Notes: generated by a model not told the origin, from the letters alone. 23,178 nucleotides of DNA from Trichomonas tenax (GCA_023091735.1 JALKBU010000826.1:1-23178), one strand, 5' to 3'; positions 1 to 8,634 are shown, counted from the first letter of the stretch. Program-made: numbers and translations.

Positions 1-59
1 TATATGCTCGTTGATGATAGAGTTGTGGCTCGTCAACAACACTAACCTGGATGTATTGG

Positions 60-197
60 TTAGACAACAAAGATATTTATGACACTTTTTATAAAGGTGA
101 CAATTTGCCCGAGCAAAAAGTGACAGTATATTCATGAAAAGTGACTTTAAGGCTCCTCTGTCACTTTTTGGTGTTCACTTTTGTCATAGACTCCTTT
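60..197 (+). repeat. 138-bp repeat, left copy (inverted relative to 22990-23127)
   Basis: Hand alignment to the reverse complement of 22990-23127 gives about 90% identity across the whole length, with only single-base gaps; similarity stops at both edges. The unit starts TTAGAC and ends near GACTCC. Inside are nested GTGAC/GTCAC words: AAAAAGTGAC (115-124), AAAAGTGAC (137-145), GTCACTTTTT (160-169), TCACTTTT (175-182). The unit could therefore fold back on itself. ATTGG occurs on both flanks (55-59, 198-202), but the right copy shows no matching duplication, so a target-site duplication is not established. It lies downstream of the PSI-protein gene. Confidence 0.85.
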
Positions 198-402
198 ATT
201 GGAAACCTTTTCATTCTTCTTTCTCAAGTTTGAATTTTGATATTTTTATCAAATATCAAATAATTTAATTCTTGAAGCATTAATAGATGGGACAATTTAA
301 GCTTGATAAAAATTGGTGCAGTTTGGAGATTGAAGTAAAATTAAATTCGATAAAATTTGCTATATATAATTAAAGCTGTTTACTATAATAAACTTGATAA
401 TT

Positions 403-1197
403 TTAATGTATTTCATCATATTTTGTGGATGCAGTAGCTGCTGGCTGCTTAATGTAGTGGTAGCAGCCCCAGACGCCGAGAACGCACATAACGACGATCC
501 AGATGGCAACGCCAACTCTGATGCCGATCATTGTTCCCTTTGTTGCGAGACCCTTGCAAACGTTATCATCCCTATAAGAATATTTGCCTGGGCATGTTCC
601 GAAGAAGAAGCCGTCCTTGTCACCCATAACGCACTCTCTTGTCTCGTGGCACCAGACGCAGTTCATGCTTTCGTTAGCAACGCAGTGTCCGCACCATGTA
701 TTAGATCTAGAGCGGCAGAAAGATGTGTTAACTTCGTACTTTGGCCATGGTGTTGGTGTTGGTGGTGGGATTGGCTGTCCGCACTTAGCATTACCGTTGA
801 AATACCATTTGTCATAAGGAGCTTTTGTTTCTTGTGAATTTTCGCAAGTATTTGACTGTGCATTCCATCCGCAGGAGCGGTCATTGACGTGTGTAACGCA
901 AACATCGCAGCCCTCCTTCGTGTATTGTCCGCATCCCTTTAATATTGGAATTGGCTTTGGTGATGGCATTGGTGTTGGTGTTGTAACTGATGGAGCAGCG
1001 CTGCATTCAGCCTTTGGGCCGAAATATAATTTATTGCATGATTTCGATTCGTTGTAATTTATGCATTTATTCGAATCTCCACACCATGCGCACTGGCGGT
1101 CGTTGTAGTGCGTGATGCAGATCGGGCAGCCGTCCTTCGTGTAGAGGGTGTCGCAATCGAGCGAGGAAGCGCCTAAGTTAAAAAGAAGAGAAAACAT
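403..1197 (-). CDS. PSI-repeat (plexin-like) type I membrane protein
   Basis: 264-residue protein with the layout of a trichomonad surface receptor-like protein. A very short hydrophobic N-terminus (residues 1-12) could act as a signal peptide. Three Cys-rich PSI/plexin-like modules follow at about 15-65, 89-139 and 161-214, separated by Pro/Thr-rich linkers (66-88, 140-159). A hydrophobic span at about 223-249 and a short cytoplasmic tail ending YDEIH complete it. Module 1 has Cys at 15, 24, 27, 36, 39, 45, 54 and 65. Module 2 lacks the equivalents of Cys39 and Cys54 (N112 and the 127 region). PSI modules usually position ligand-binding domains; none is present here, so the ligand is unknown. 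The ATG at 1195-1197 is the only Met ahead of the signal; the stop is TAAA. Membrane location is inferred. Confidence 0.82.
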   Translation of the reverse strand: MFSLLFNLGASSLDCDTLYTKDGCPICITHYNDRQCAWCGDSNKCINYNESKSCNKLYFGPKAECSAAPSVTTPTPMPSPKPIPILKGCGQYTKEGCDVCVTHVNDRSCGWNAQSNTCENSQETKAPYDKWYFNGNAKCGQPIPPPTPTPWPKYEVNTSFCRSRSNTWCGHCVANESMNCVWCHETRECVMGDKDGFFFGTCPGKYSYRDDNVCKGLATKGTMIGIRVGVAIWIVVMCVLGVWGCYHYIKQPAATASTKYDEIH

Positions 1198-1511
1198 GGA
1201 CCAATATGGGGAAGCGGTTTGGCAGGACGATACTCAACTGAACTTCTCAAAATATTTTTTGAATCTCTTTTTATTTGATGTTTGAAATAAGAGTATTCCC
1301 TATTTTACTTTTTGCTAAGAAACTAGTACTTTTTATTCGAATATTATTTTTTTGATTTTGTTTTTGTTGGATTTGTAACTTGACAATGGAATATCTAATC
1401 TACAAATGAACTATTCTGGCATGTTCATAAGTGTCATGCATAATAAAATTAAGATTCAAGATTCTTGAAAAACATAAAATCATTACCATTTATTGATATT
1501 TAAAAATATAC
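1198..1511. other. AT-rich spacer between PSI gene and capsid relic
   Basis: No convincing ORF, RNA gene or repeat was seen. It should contain the promoter of the minus-strand PSI gene near 1200-1260; no clear initiator match was found there. The left part could also hold the decayed remainder of the capsid gene, but no similarity could be followed by eye. Confidence 0.5.
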
Positions 1512-1995
1512 TTAGATACTGCTATAATATTGTTTGGCGATTGTAGGATATGCAAAATGGAAAGTACTATAAGCATATCCTTCACGTAAAAAATACGTTT
1601 TGCTGATATCCTGTAGATCTGTTATTACACATTATTTCTAATTGATCGAATATTTGATTACTTGATTTAAATCCAACGAAAAGTTTACACAAATGTTCTT
1701 CATCGGTAAAATCTCCTGAAAGTCCATCTAAGTGAAGATTTAACTTAACATTAAATGAAAGAAATCCATCTGTCAATTGTGTGATATCAAAATCAGAATG
1801 TGTTATAGCAATTCTTGTTTCTTGTCCTTCGGTAAATGGTGCCGATTGGTCATGGCAATCAACTGTACGTAATTGAAAACTTCTAGTACCATCATTAATT
1901 TGTACCAGGGATTTTAGATTTTCAAAATATTGTGCTACGTTACCCTGTAAAATGTTGTTGTTGTTATTTAGCCTTGTATTAAATGCCGAGTTCAT
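1512..1995 (-). pseudogene. Maverick/Polinton-like major capsid protein, N-terminal fragment, frameshifted
   Basis: The open part (1582-1995) encodes 137 residues from an ATG at 1995. It resembles the N-terminus of a recurrent trichomonad protein attributed to Maverick (Polinton) double-jelly-roll capsid proteins: an Asn-rich start, then hydrophobic beta-strand-like stretches around residues 60-85 and 105-130. The ORF stops at 1582. A second frame continues with coding-like sequence (beginning REGYAYST) from about 1586 to a stop at 1512-1514, so a frameshift plus 3' truncation has broken the gene. Family capsid proteins are several hundred residues long; most of the protein is missing. Divergent from the small gene at 2057 with a 61-bp gap. 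The assignment rests on recognition of the family, not a search. Confidence 0.55.
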
Positions 1996-2056
1996 TTTTA
2001 AATAAAAATAAAAACATAAATAATGGTATTAATTTCAAATTTTATTTATAATTAAA

Positions 2057-2326
2057 ATGGCTTGGGGATTTTGGCAAAAGCTTAAAGATGTTGCTAAGAA
2101 AATCGGCCGAGGAATTAAATCTGGGTTTAAATGGGTAACTGATAATGTTGTTAAACTTGTAGCAAGTTCTTTCGGTGCTCAATTCGGAGATAAACTTAAT
2201 GGAACATTACCAAAAGTTGGATTTGAATTTGGTGTGAATAATAATGGCGATAGAAAACCTGTGATAAATACTGATGATATTGTTCGGGATGTTGGTTCAT
2301 GGGTTACTTCTAAACTAAAATGTTAA
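2057..2326 (+). CDS. Small amphipathic-helix protein of the Maverick-like block
   Basis: 89 residues. The N-terminal half (about 3-40) is rich in Lys, Trp, Phe and Gly in an amphipathic, membrane-active-looking pattern (W3, F5, W6, then Lys-rich). The C-terminal half is polar with an Asn/Asp run (about 60-75) and ends in Cys. Divergent from the capsid fragment, which fits a virion-associated or membrane-binding minor protein of a Polinton; that role is inferred from position and composition only. The ATG follows an A-rich leader; the stop is TAAA. No frameshift is visible, so this small gene may still be intact although its neighbour is broken. Confidence 0.5.
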   Translation: MAWGFWQKLKDVAKKIGRGIKSGFKWVTDNVVKLVASSFGAQFGDKLNGTLPKVGFEFGVNNNGDRKPVINTDDIVRDVGSWVTSKLKC

Positions 2327-2412
2327 AAATTATACAAAAATAAATTTTTATCTTTATTAAATGGGATTAATAATTTTGCTATTTATTATAGTTGTATATT
2401 TTACAAAACCTT

Positions 2413-2670
2413 TTAAGCATGTAACACCAAATCACATTCGTTAAGTTTCAATATGATATTATTTAAGATAGTTATAACTTTATTTTTCTTAGCACGCTTT
2501 AGACCAGAAATATTTTCATGAGCACATCCAGTAATTTTCAAAAGATTTTTATAAATAGTATATGATTTATATTTGACATTTTCTTCATCATCTACTTTAG
2601 GATTTCCACCAATGAAAATTTCATTAAATTGTTCCGGTGTCAAATTAAGAATCTCTTGTTCTGCCAACAT
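2413..2670 (-). CDS. Hypothetical 85-aa protein of the Maverick-like block
   Basis: Mostly helical-looking protein with a conserved-looking N-terminal stretch (about residues 8-20, LTPEQFNEIF) and a Lys-rich middle (58-64). It converges with the gene at 2057 (87-bp gap). No domain was recognised. It is grouped with the capsid fragment because of adjacency and similar base composition. The ATG (2668-2670) lies inside a near-perfect 22-bp palindrome. The stop reads TAAA. It could be a truncated piece of a larger protein. Confidence 0.45.
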   Translation of the reverse strand: MLAEQEILNLTPEQFNEIFIGGNPKVDDEENVKYKSYTIYKNLLKITGCAHENISGLKRAKKNKVITILNNIILKLNECDLVLHA

Positions 2671-2685
2671 TTTAGAAAATGTTGG
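2664..2685. repeat. 22-bp palindrome over the start codon of the 85-aa gene
   Basis: Arms CCAACATTTT (2664-2673) and AAAATGTTGG (2676-2685) are perfect inverted copies around a central AG. On the minus strand the structure covers the ATG and the bases just upstream, so a hairpin in the mRNA or a dimeric protein-binding site is possible. Confidence 0.7.
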
Positions 2686-3590
2686 AATGCAATCATTTCA
2701 ATGGTTGCCTGTATTCGTCATTATTTGTTAGAGAAAAAAAAATATAAAAATTTTCATAACTAATAAAAAATATTTTTTATTTTTTCAAATTTCTAGGAAA
2801 CTATTAATTAATTAAACTAGAAATTTTAATAACATATTATAAAAATTTACGCGTGTCCATACATAGACGTAGCCCACTGAATGTGAAACATTCTATTGGT
2901 CCTGAGATTTCGATATAAATTATAGGAAAATTGTTTATTTTGTATACATTAGGGAAGTTATGATTATGGATATTCTCAGTGGGGATTTCTTGGGGTTGGA
3001 CAAAATTTTGGACTGCCCCAAAAAATTACACTATATATACAACTCATCACTATCTCTGGTTTCTATTAAATAAAATTTATTTTTGAAATATGAAAAATTC
3101 AAAATTTTTATGTTAGATTTGTCTAAAATTCTATCAAAATATAAAAATTGCCAAAATTGAGCATTTTACAAATATTTTTATCAGTTAAAATCAATATCTA
3201 ATGAGGAAATTAGCTGTCGATTCGAATACATTAACTTTGGAAGAATTGAAAAATATTGTGAAAAACGTACGTTATAAATATTGTTCGTGCATTATCCATC
3301 AGTTTTTCACTGACTTTGAGAGTTATCAGTGAAAATATTTCTCTAATCAATGAAGAACTGGTGGTTTGTCCTTCAAGGATTTACAAATTCCTCAATTTTA
3401 TCACGAGAAGCACATATCCATGCTCTCTTCTAATATTAAGGAAGCTTTTGTCTATATATACCACATGAGTAGATATCAAGTTCGACCGAATAATGAATAA
3501 TCGTAGTCTGACGCATCAAAAAAAGTGGAAAATTGAGTGAAAAACAATCGTTGTTTCCACTTTTTTACCCGATCGAAGCACCCGTAATGA
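2686..3590. other. Gene-poor AT-rich stretch
   Basis: No intact gene. A 42-codon ATG-started ORF (about 3201-3329, plus) and a further open stretch to about 3466 look weakly coding but match nothing recognised. An inverted repeat lies at 3519-3566: a 13-base perfect pair, AAAAAAGTGGAAA (3519-3531) and its complement (3554-3566), with a 22-base loop. It resembles the GTGAC/GTCAC pairs elsewhere but with GTGG. Confidence 0.4.
2787..2826. repeat. Inverted repeat with 10-bp arms
   Basis: AAATTTCTAG (2787-2796) pairs with CTAGAAATTT (2817-2826). The 20-base loop holds the palindromic run TTAATTAATTAA. It sits just outside the Maverick-like genes. In such AT-rich sequence chance is a realistic explanation. 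Confidence 0.6.
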
Positions 3591-3594
3591 TAGT

Positions 3595-3713
3595 CATGTT
3601 CACTGAATGTTACATAATGATCTTAATGCAGTAATTCGTGTGTACATCGCGAAAAAGAGCTGTAACTGGGTAAAATAGTGTCCATAGATCATGATTCCGC
3701 ATAGAAATAGAAT
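3595..3713 (-). pseudogene. Degenerate 5' copy of the adjacent beta-helix gene
   Basis: This strip matches the 5' end of the gene at 4199-5272 in the same orientation and order. The block around 3600-3620 matches 5134-5154 (both with GTTCACTGAATGT then ACATAATGA). The block around 3668-3705 matches 5226-5265 (AGTGTCCAT, the WTLFY-encoding segment). Frames shift between blocks and a stop interrupts the codons equivalent to the HVHYVTF segment. It is a truncated, frameshifted paralogue of the first 45 or so codons. Downstream sequence (below 3590) no longer aligns by eye. Confidence 0.7.
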
Positions 3714-3831
3714 ATTTTAGAATAATTGTCACTGCTTGATAATCAAAATATTAAAACGCAGTCTACATAATTAAAAACGAAAATATGAATTTGCTCAATG
3801 AAACCACCAATTTTTCTTTCTAAAGGCCCCA

Positions 3832-3990
3832 TCGCATCTCCAAGAATGGATTGTGAAAAATGGATAGTGCAATTGAGTCTGTTATTCCGAATAACTCACT
3901 GACTATTTGGAATTGCAAAAAAAAAGGATTTCCAGATCCTAAAAGACGTCATATATTCGAGAATTCGGTTTTCTAATCGGCAGAGACAGA
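3832..3990 (+). other. Possible BspA-type leucine-rich-repeat relic
   Basis: One plus-strand frame reads ESVIPNNSLTIWNC around 3875-3916, similar in spacing to the TpLRR/BspA repeats abundant in trichomonads (S-I-x-I-P-x-x-V/L-T-x-I then C). Frames change after the following A-run and stops occur, so at best it is a fossil. One repeat-length match in a decayed strip is weak evidence. Confidence 0.2.
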
Positions 3991-4198
3991 TATTCGATAT
4001 CCATAATGTAGAGAATAGCCCACTCAGAATTCAAACTCATTATTCGCATCTCTATTCTAGATTTCAGACTTGGTGTAACATAGTGTGATGCCATCCTGTA
4101 GGATGATTAAATATCAAAAATTCATTGATAAGTTCTATTTCTGTTTCCTTCATTATATCAAAATTCATCAATAATATAAATTATTGAGAAAGATTTCA

Positions 4199-5272
4199 CT
4201 AGAGAATTGTGTCAAAATTGATGATAATCGAAATGATGTTTGGTGAAAGTTTGTTCCGAAGGATTTCATATATATAAAAAACATAATTGCGGAGTTCTGA
4301 TAATAAAACGGTGTCGTTTTGTTCGTCATCATCGTTGTCATCGTGATCTTCATAGCCAATTGGAATGATTATTCTGGCTTCTGCATGACAATCTTGTGTT
4401 GAATAATGTTCGAGATTTTGTGAAAGTGTTGAAATTTTTTCAATGTTGTATGTTCCACTGCTATAACTTTCTGATAATGTGTATTGCTTTCCATCGACGA
4501 AAATAGATTTTCCATTCATAGTCTCACTTCCAGAAAAACATAAAAATATGTATTGTGCAGTGTTTCCTGAAATAACAAGATTCTCAATTCTCAGAATGCA
4601 AGAATAAATAGTTATAAGGCCAGAACTTGGAGATTTATTGTGAATGATGTTGCAGTGATTGATGGAATGACTTTGATATTGATGAGCTAAAATTCGTCCA
4701 CTTCCAGTTGCAGAATTGTTTGAGAATGTGCTGTAGTTAACTGATGTTTCAATTCCGGATTGCATATTAATAGCATATGCTGCATTAACATTTGCTTCAG
4801 TGAATGAAATATTCAATTTTGATGTTGATATTTCACCATTGTATAAATAAAATGCAGTTTGAAATGCAAATGATTCAGAAATTGATGATTCAAGTAAATA
4901 ATTTTTGTTTTTGTTATTACTCGATAAATAAATGTAACAGAATGCTCCATAATTTGTTATATTTGAATTATAACAACAAACTCTGTATTCGACAAATGAT
5001 CCTAATGCGCTATTATCTGATATTATTTTGATGCATCCACCATCACTTGAAGCAAAACTGTTTTTGAAGAAACAATATGAAATAAGGGATTTAATGGTTG
5101 CATCATTGCCAAAAACAATAATGTTGGTTAAATGTTCACTGAATGTGACATAATGAACATGAATTGATCCGGATTCATGTTGAATGCTCCGATTTGTCCA
5201 TTCGTCAAGAGGATGATCTGTTTCTGAGTAAAACAGTGTCCATGGATCCTGAGTTCGAGTGGAAATAATCAT
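4199..5272 (-). CDS. Right-handed beta-helix (Pmp-like) protein
   Basis: 357 residues, rich in Ser, Asn, Tyr and Ile. It has repeated short strand-turn units of the kind F/I-x-x-N-x-A/S and S-G-G-C-I-K-I (about 60-80), NNSATGSGRI (about 180-190) and ISGNTAQ (about 230-240). This matches the parallel beta-helix family related to chlamydial Pmp proteins that is greatly expanded in trichomonads and thought to be surface-located. The C-terminal part has a CHAE segment and an acidic run (EDHDDNDDDEQND, about 310-322), then a tail with no clear membrane span. There is no signal peptide. The start is fixed by an in-frame TGA two codons upstream. Members are often longer, so a truncated 3' end is possible. 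A broken 5' paralogue lies 0.5 kb downstream. Confidence 0.65.
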   Translation of the reverse strand: MIISTRTQDPWTLFYSETDHPLDEWTNRSIQHESGSIHVHYVTFSEHLTNIIVFGNDATIKSLISYCFFKNSFASSDGGCIKIISDNSALGSFVEYRVCCYNSNITNYGAFCYIYLSSNNKNKNYLLESSISESFAFQTAFYLYNGEISTSKLNISFTEANVNAAYAINMQSGIETSVNYSTFSNNSATGSGRILAHQYQSHSINHCNIIHNKSPSSGLITIYSCILRIENLVISGNTAQYIFLCFSGSETMNGKSIFVDGKQYTLSESYSSGTYNIEKISTLSQNLEHYSTQDCHAEARIIIPIGYEDHDDNDDDEQNDTVLLSELRNYVFYIYEILRNKLSPNIISIIINFDTIL

Positions 5273-5323
5273 TATTCAATCCGAAAAAATATGCAAAAAA
5301 TCGATTGTGGTCAAAGTAAATAA

Positions 5324-5336
5324 ATGTCACGTTTTT
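5324..5336 (-). promoter_or_regulatory. 13-mer shared with the GRWD1 promoter
   Basis: ATGTCACGTTTTT on the plus strand, about 52 bases upstream of the beta-helix start. The identical 13-mer lies at 19425-19437 upstream of another minus-strand gene. It contains a CACGT core. Promoter function is inferred. Confidence 0.45.
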
Positions 5337-6278
5337 ATAGTTTATCTACCGATATCAAACAATTTGAACACATAAACTTGTTAAATGAAATATAGCCACT
5401 TTCGCAATGTGAAGCCCACAACATGTCTATTAAAATATATTTGTATTTGAGATAGATTTTTTCATATCAGATCTTCTTCGCTTTTAATCAACGTTTTGGA
5501 ATGATTCAAGATTGGATTAATTTTGAAAAGCAATAAAATAGATATAATTAGAATCTGTATTTATATAGTTCAATTAAACTTGTTATAGCATCTGACATCA
5601 GATAAAAGCAGAGAAATGAAATGTTAAAAATTTGAGGATAAATGGCTATAGAGAAATTGTAATATTCTACTATTAAAGTGTGTTTAACAAACATCGATGT
5701 CGATAAATTGCAATATGAAAATACTCAATGCACTTTAAGTTCACATATCTTTCTCTTTGTTGAATTAATAAATCAGATAATAGTATTCATTCAGGCAATG
5801 CATCATTTTGTAGTGTTGTCAATGTATAGGTTTGAATCTTCTTAAATTTATTTTCATAATATTGCAAATTCTTTTTGAACACAATTTTGTCATTTTCTTT
5901 ATTTATTTATTCTAACTCGTGCAGGACCCAGAAACTTCATTTCGATTAACATATTAGTTATTTCTCTCTAAACATAATGTATTGGTATTCGTGTGATTGA
6001 ATAATATTATCAATTGCTTTGCTAGCAAATGAATTTGCAAAAATATGTAATTTTTTGAGAGGACATCTATGTTTTGAATTTTCCAACCGTTACATTAACA
6101 CCTGAAATATGTTATTGATTTTTTTATAGAATTTGACGAGGCCGCAATGTTATCTTTAAATTTTTTAGGTGATGAAAAATGAAAAGCTGATTTTAATAAT
6201 AATTAAAGAAACAACTCATGAATGTAAGAATATTTTTGTTGTTAATTTTGTCCAAAAATTAATATTTCGATGAGTGAT
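5337..6278. other. AT-rich spacer without genes
   Basis: Roughly 0.9 kb between two divergent genes. No ORF above noise, tRNA or long repeat was seen. It should carry the upstream region of the beta-helix gene and distal promoter of the VPS9 gene. Confidence 0.6.
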
Positions 6279-6308
6279 AAAAGTGACGAAATTGTATTTG
6301 TCACTTTT
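6279..6308 (+). promoter_or_regulatory. Inverted GTGAC/GTCAC pair with initiator match, VPS9-gene promoter
   Basis: AAAAGTGAC (6279-6287) and GTCACTTTT (6300-6308) form a perfect 9-bp inverted repeat with a 12-base spacer, ending about 20 bases before the ATG at 6329. TCACTTTTCA (6301-6310) also fits the trichomonad initiator consensus TCAYTWYTCA, so transcription probably starts within the right arm. The decamer GTCACTTTTC recurs at 14618 and in both 138-bp repeats. Confidence 0.6.
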
Positions 6309-6328
6309 CAGAAAAATCGAATTTTTGG

Positions 6329-7645
6329 ATGAATATTCAAAATCCAAAATTCGAAGAATTTTTTCTTTGGCTGACAGAGCACGAAGACGTTCGGCCTTAT
6401 TTATTGATCGATTCACTGTTTTTGCCCAAAAATAATAAAGATTTAATGACAACATTACAAATTCGCGAACAAACACATGCAGAAATATTGATTCGTATTA
6501 TGACATTCTTTCACATGCACTTAGTTAACGCGAGTCCGCATGAGCCAATCCTTTTTTCTATTTCGAAATACTACATTCCGCAACATTACTCTTTTCAAAT
6601 CAAAATAAACCACATCTTAACAGTCAAATATCACAAAATATATCTCTCTGTATTCAACAGAGCGATAAAATTATGCTCAGAGCTCATCACATTGTTCAGT
6701 AATCCCGATTTGATACCTCCTAATATCTGCGTGCGTATCAAAGAAGAATTTTTCGACACATTGCTGACTCTTCCTGCGTCTGCAGTTAAACTTGACAAAT
6801 ATATGGCTTTAAATCGAATTGATTCACTTCGAATTATCAATAATTGTATTGATTTCACATCTCAAAAGAATATATTATCACTCATCGTCGCCAACACCAT
6901 GCCTATATACAATTCATGTTTGTCATACTTTCCCGAAAATTCGATTCAAAACATGTTTAACAGGTTTTTATTTTCTCCACTAAATTTATGTGTCGATGAA
7001 CTGAAAGATTTCTATGATGCATATCAATCTCATCAAAGACAACAATTTTCGAAAAACATCAACAAATTGTTCCAAATACTTGTTGAAAAGTATCAAGTAA
7101 CAGAAAAGCAGCATCTCAAGATAATTTATATTTACTTCGTTCGTGCATTATATGAACATTGCGCTAATAACAATTTATATTATTTTATCGATCGCCAAGA
7201 AAATCTTATCAACCCTCAATTTTTCGATCAACAATTAGAATCGGAAATAAAAGTACCCGATACAATAAAATTAGATAATTATCACATTTCAATTCGAGAT
7301 TTTGTGAATCAGCATCCACAATTAATTAACTCATCGCTTAATATTTTATCTTCATCATTCCACATCTGTCCATTAGACGTTATATACGAAATCCACATTT
7401 CATTAAACTGCGTTTGCAACTGTTTTACAGAAGTTGGTCTTTTAGACTTCGATTCAGTCTTCACATTCTTTTATATGTCTGTATTATACTCCGGCAGTCC
7501 CCTTTTTATATCGACTGTCGAATTTATAGAAAATTTTGTTTCACTTGATTCATTATGCGGCAATTTTTCGTCTGCTTATATGATGATGGCAGCTGCTAAG
7601 TCTCAACTCATTAAGGCTGCCACAAATATGAATTTTTTTGTTTGA
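6329..7645 (+). CDS. VPS9-domain protein, candidate Rab5-family exchange factor
   Basis: 438 residues. The C-terminal about 90 residues (347-430) follow the VPS9 pattern: CPLDVIYEI (equivalent of the TPLEKL helix start), then a short loop, D373-F-D375 followed by a hydrophobic helix (FYMSVLYSGSPLF), a STVEFIENF segment, and SSAYMMMAAA with Y417. In Rabex-5-type domains an Asp at the start of the FLPVLIY-type helix and a Tyr near the end are required for exchange on Rab5; D373/D375 and Y417 fit those places. The N-terminal 340 residues are helical-looking and not recognised; no zinc finger or ankyrin repeat is seen. Likely role: activating Rab5-like GTPases at endosomes, in keeping with the large Rab sets of trichomonads. 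VPS9 identity is by pattern, not search. Confidence 0.65.
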   Translation: MNIQNPKFEEFFLWLTEHEDVRPYLLIDSLFLPKNNKDLMTTLQIREQTHAEILIRIMTFFHMHLVNASPHEPILFSISKYYIPQHYSFQIKINHILTVKYHKIYLSVFNRAIKLCSELITLFSNPDLIPPNICVRIKEEFFDTLLTLPASAVKLDKYMALNRIDSLRIINNCIDFTSQKNILSLIVANTMPIYNSCLSYFPENSIQNMFNRFLFSPLNLCVDELKDFYDAYQSHQRQQFSKNINKLFQILVEKYQVTEKQHLKIIYIYFVRALYEHCANNNLYYFIDRQENLINPQFFDQQLESEIKVPDTIKLDNYHISIRDFVNQHPQLINSSLNILSSSFHICPLDVIYEIHISLNCVCNCFTEVGLLDFDSVFTFFYMSVLYSGSPLFISTVEFIENFVSLDSLCGNFSSAYMMMAAAKSQLIKAATNMNFFV

Positions 7646-8058
7646 ATTATAAATTTTATTATATTACCTCAAAACATCGTTACACAATAGCACATTAATC
7701 CAAGATATACACTCCACATATCTTTTCTGACGTTAATTTGATTATTAATAAAATATTAATCGATTTAATTAAGATTTTCTGTCATCATGATACATTGAGT
7801 AAGATCTTCATCGCGTTCGAAGCTTTCTCCAATATATTTCAATTTAATTTTGAATTCTGAATATGTTTGCATTAATCATATTAAGCTGATCCACTACATA
7901 ATGATTTCATATCTTTTGTTAATATTTTGTTTGAAAATAAATTTTATGATATTATTTAGAAACTCTGTTTAAAAAGATTATGCTATCCAATGGAATTATA
8001 GTGAATGATAGAAATGATGTTGTTATCGATGAAATAATATTTGATAAGAATACCAATT
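7646..8058. other. Convergent 3' spacer
   Basis: Lies between the convergent VPS9 and EF-hand genes. A minus-strand ATG ORF of 35 codons (7765-7872, beginning MQTYSEF) has coding-like composition but no recognisable family; it may be a relic. Nothing else was seen. Confidence 0.4.
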
Positions 8059-8634
8059 TTAGTTAGCAAAGATATGCTCAACGTGAACTTCAACACACTT
8101 GACGATATTGTTGTTCTTGTTGGCAGCCTTCAAGAATTCATCGTATGTGATCTTGTTATCGCCAGATCTATCAATTTCTTTGAAAAGCTGAGCGCCAATC
8201 TGCCTGACAAGGGCTGGGTCAGCACCTGGCATCTGTCCAAGAGATGCTTCGATGATTGACATGAATTCTTCCTTCGAAATCGTTCCTGAGTGGTCATTAT
8301 CGTACAAACCGAAACAGAACTTTGCCTTCTCTTCGACAGACGCTCTCTCGCAGAGCTGTGAGACTCCTACAATGTATTCTGAGAAAGTCAGATTTCCGTC
8401 CTTCTTTGTATCGAATGCCTCGAAAACTTTCTTGCCATACTCTTCGTTGGTGATCGCCAGTGACTGGTAGAACTCTTCCGGCTGAATCATTCCATCAGAG
8501 CCGCCGACGCAGCCCGCGATCTTCAAGAAAGCGTCGTAAAGCTTGTTGATCTCCACCTTGTTGAAGTGCGTGGTCTTCGTCAACTCTTCGACATCTTGTG
8601 GTGTTGGCTTAGGAAGAGAATTCGAGTTTCCCAT
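8059..8634 (-). CDS. N-myristoylated EF-hand calcium sensor, calcineurin B/NCS-like
   Basis: 191 residues. The N-terminus MGNSNS is a textbook N-myristoylation signal (Gly2, Ser6). Three EF-hand loops are clear: 75-86 (D-T-K-K-D-G...E), 112-123 (D-N-D-H-S-G...E) and 155-166 (D-R-S-G-D-N...E, with Asn in place of the usual Gly at loop position 6). The first EF-hand (about 41-54) is degenerate, as is common in neuronal-calcium-sensor and CBL proteins. The overall order fits calcineurin B, NCS-1/recoverin or CBL types; without alignment these cannot be separated. It probably binds Ca2+ and partners a kinase or phosphatase at membranes. Its start follows a TCCACTTCAT initiator-like motif about 11 bases upstream; the stop is TAAA. 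Codon use is GC-richer than the flanks, suggesting good expression. Confidence 0.85.
   Translation of the reverse strand: MGNSNSLPKPTPQDVEELTKTTHFNKVEINKLYDAFLKIAGCVGGSDGMIQPEEFYQSLAITNEEYGKKVFEAFDTKKDGNLTFSEYIVGVSQLCERASVEEKAKFCFGLYDNDHSGTISKEEFMSIIEASLGQMPGADPALVRQIGAQLFKEIDRSGDNKITYDEFLKAANKNNNIVKCVEVHVEHIFAN

Noticed and set aside
394..837. Plus-strand 147-codon frame
   Set aside because: Antisense shadow of the PSI-repeat gene; Cys/Trp-rich only because it mirrors that gene.
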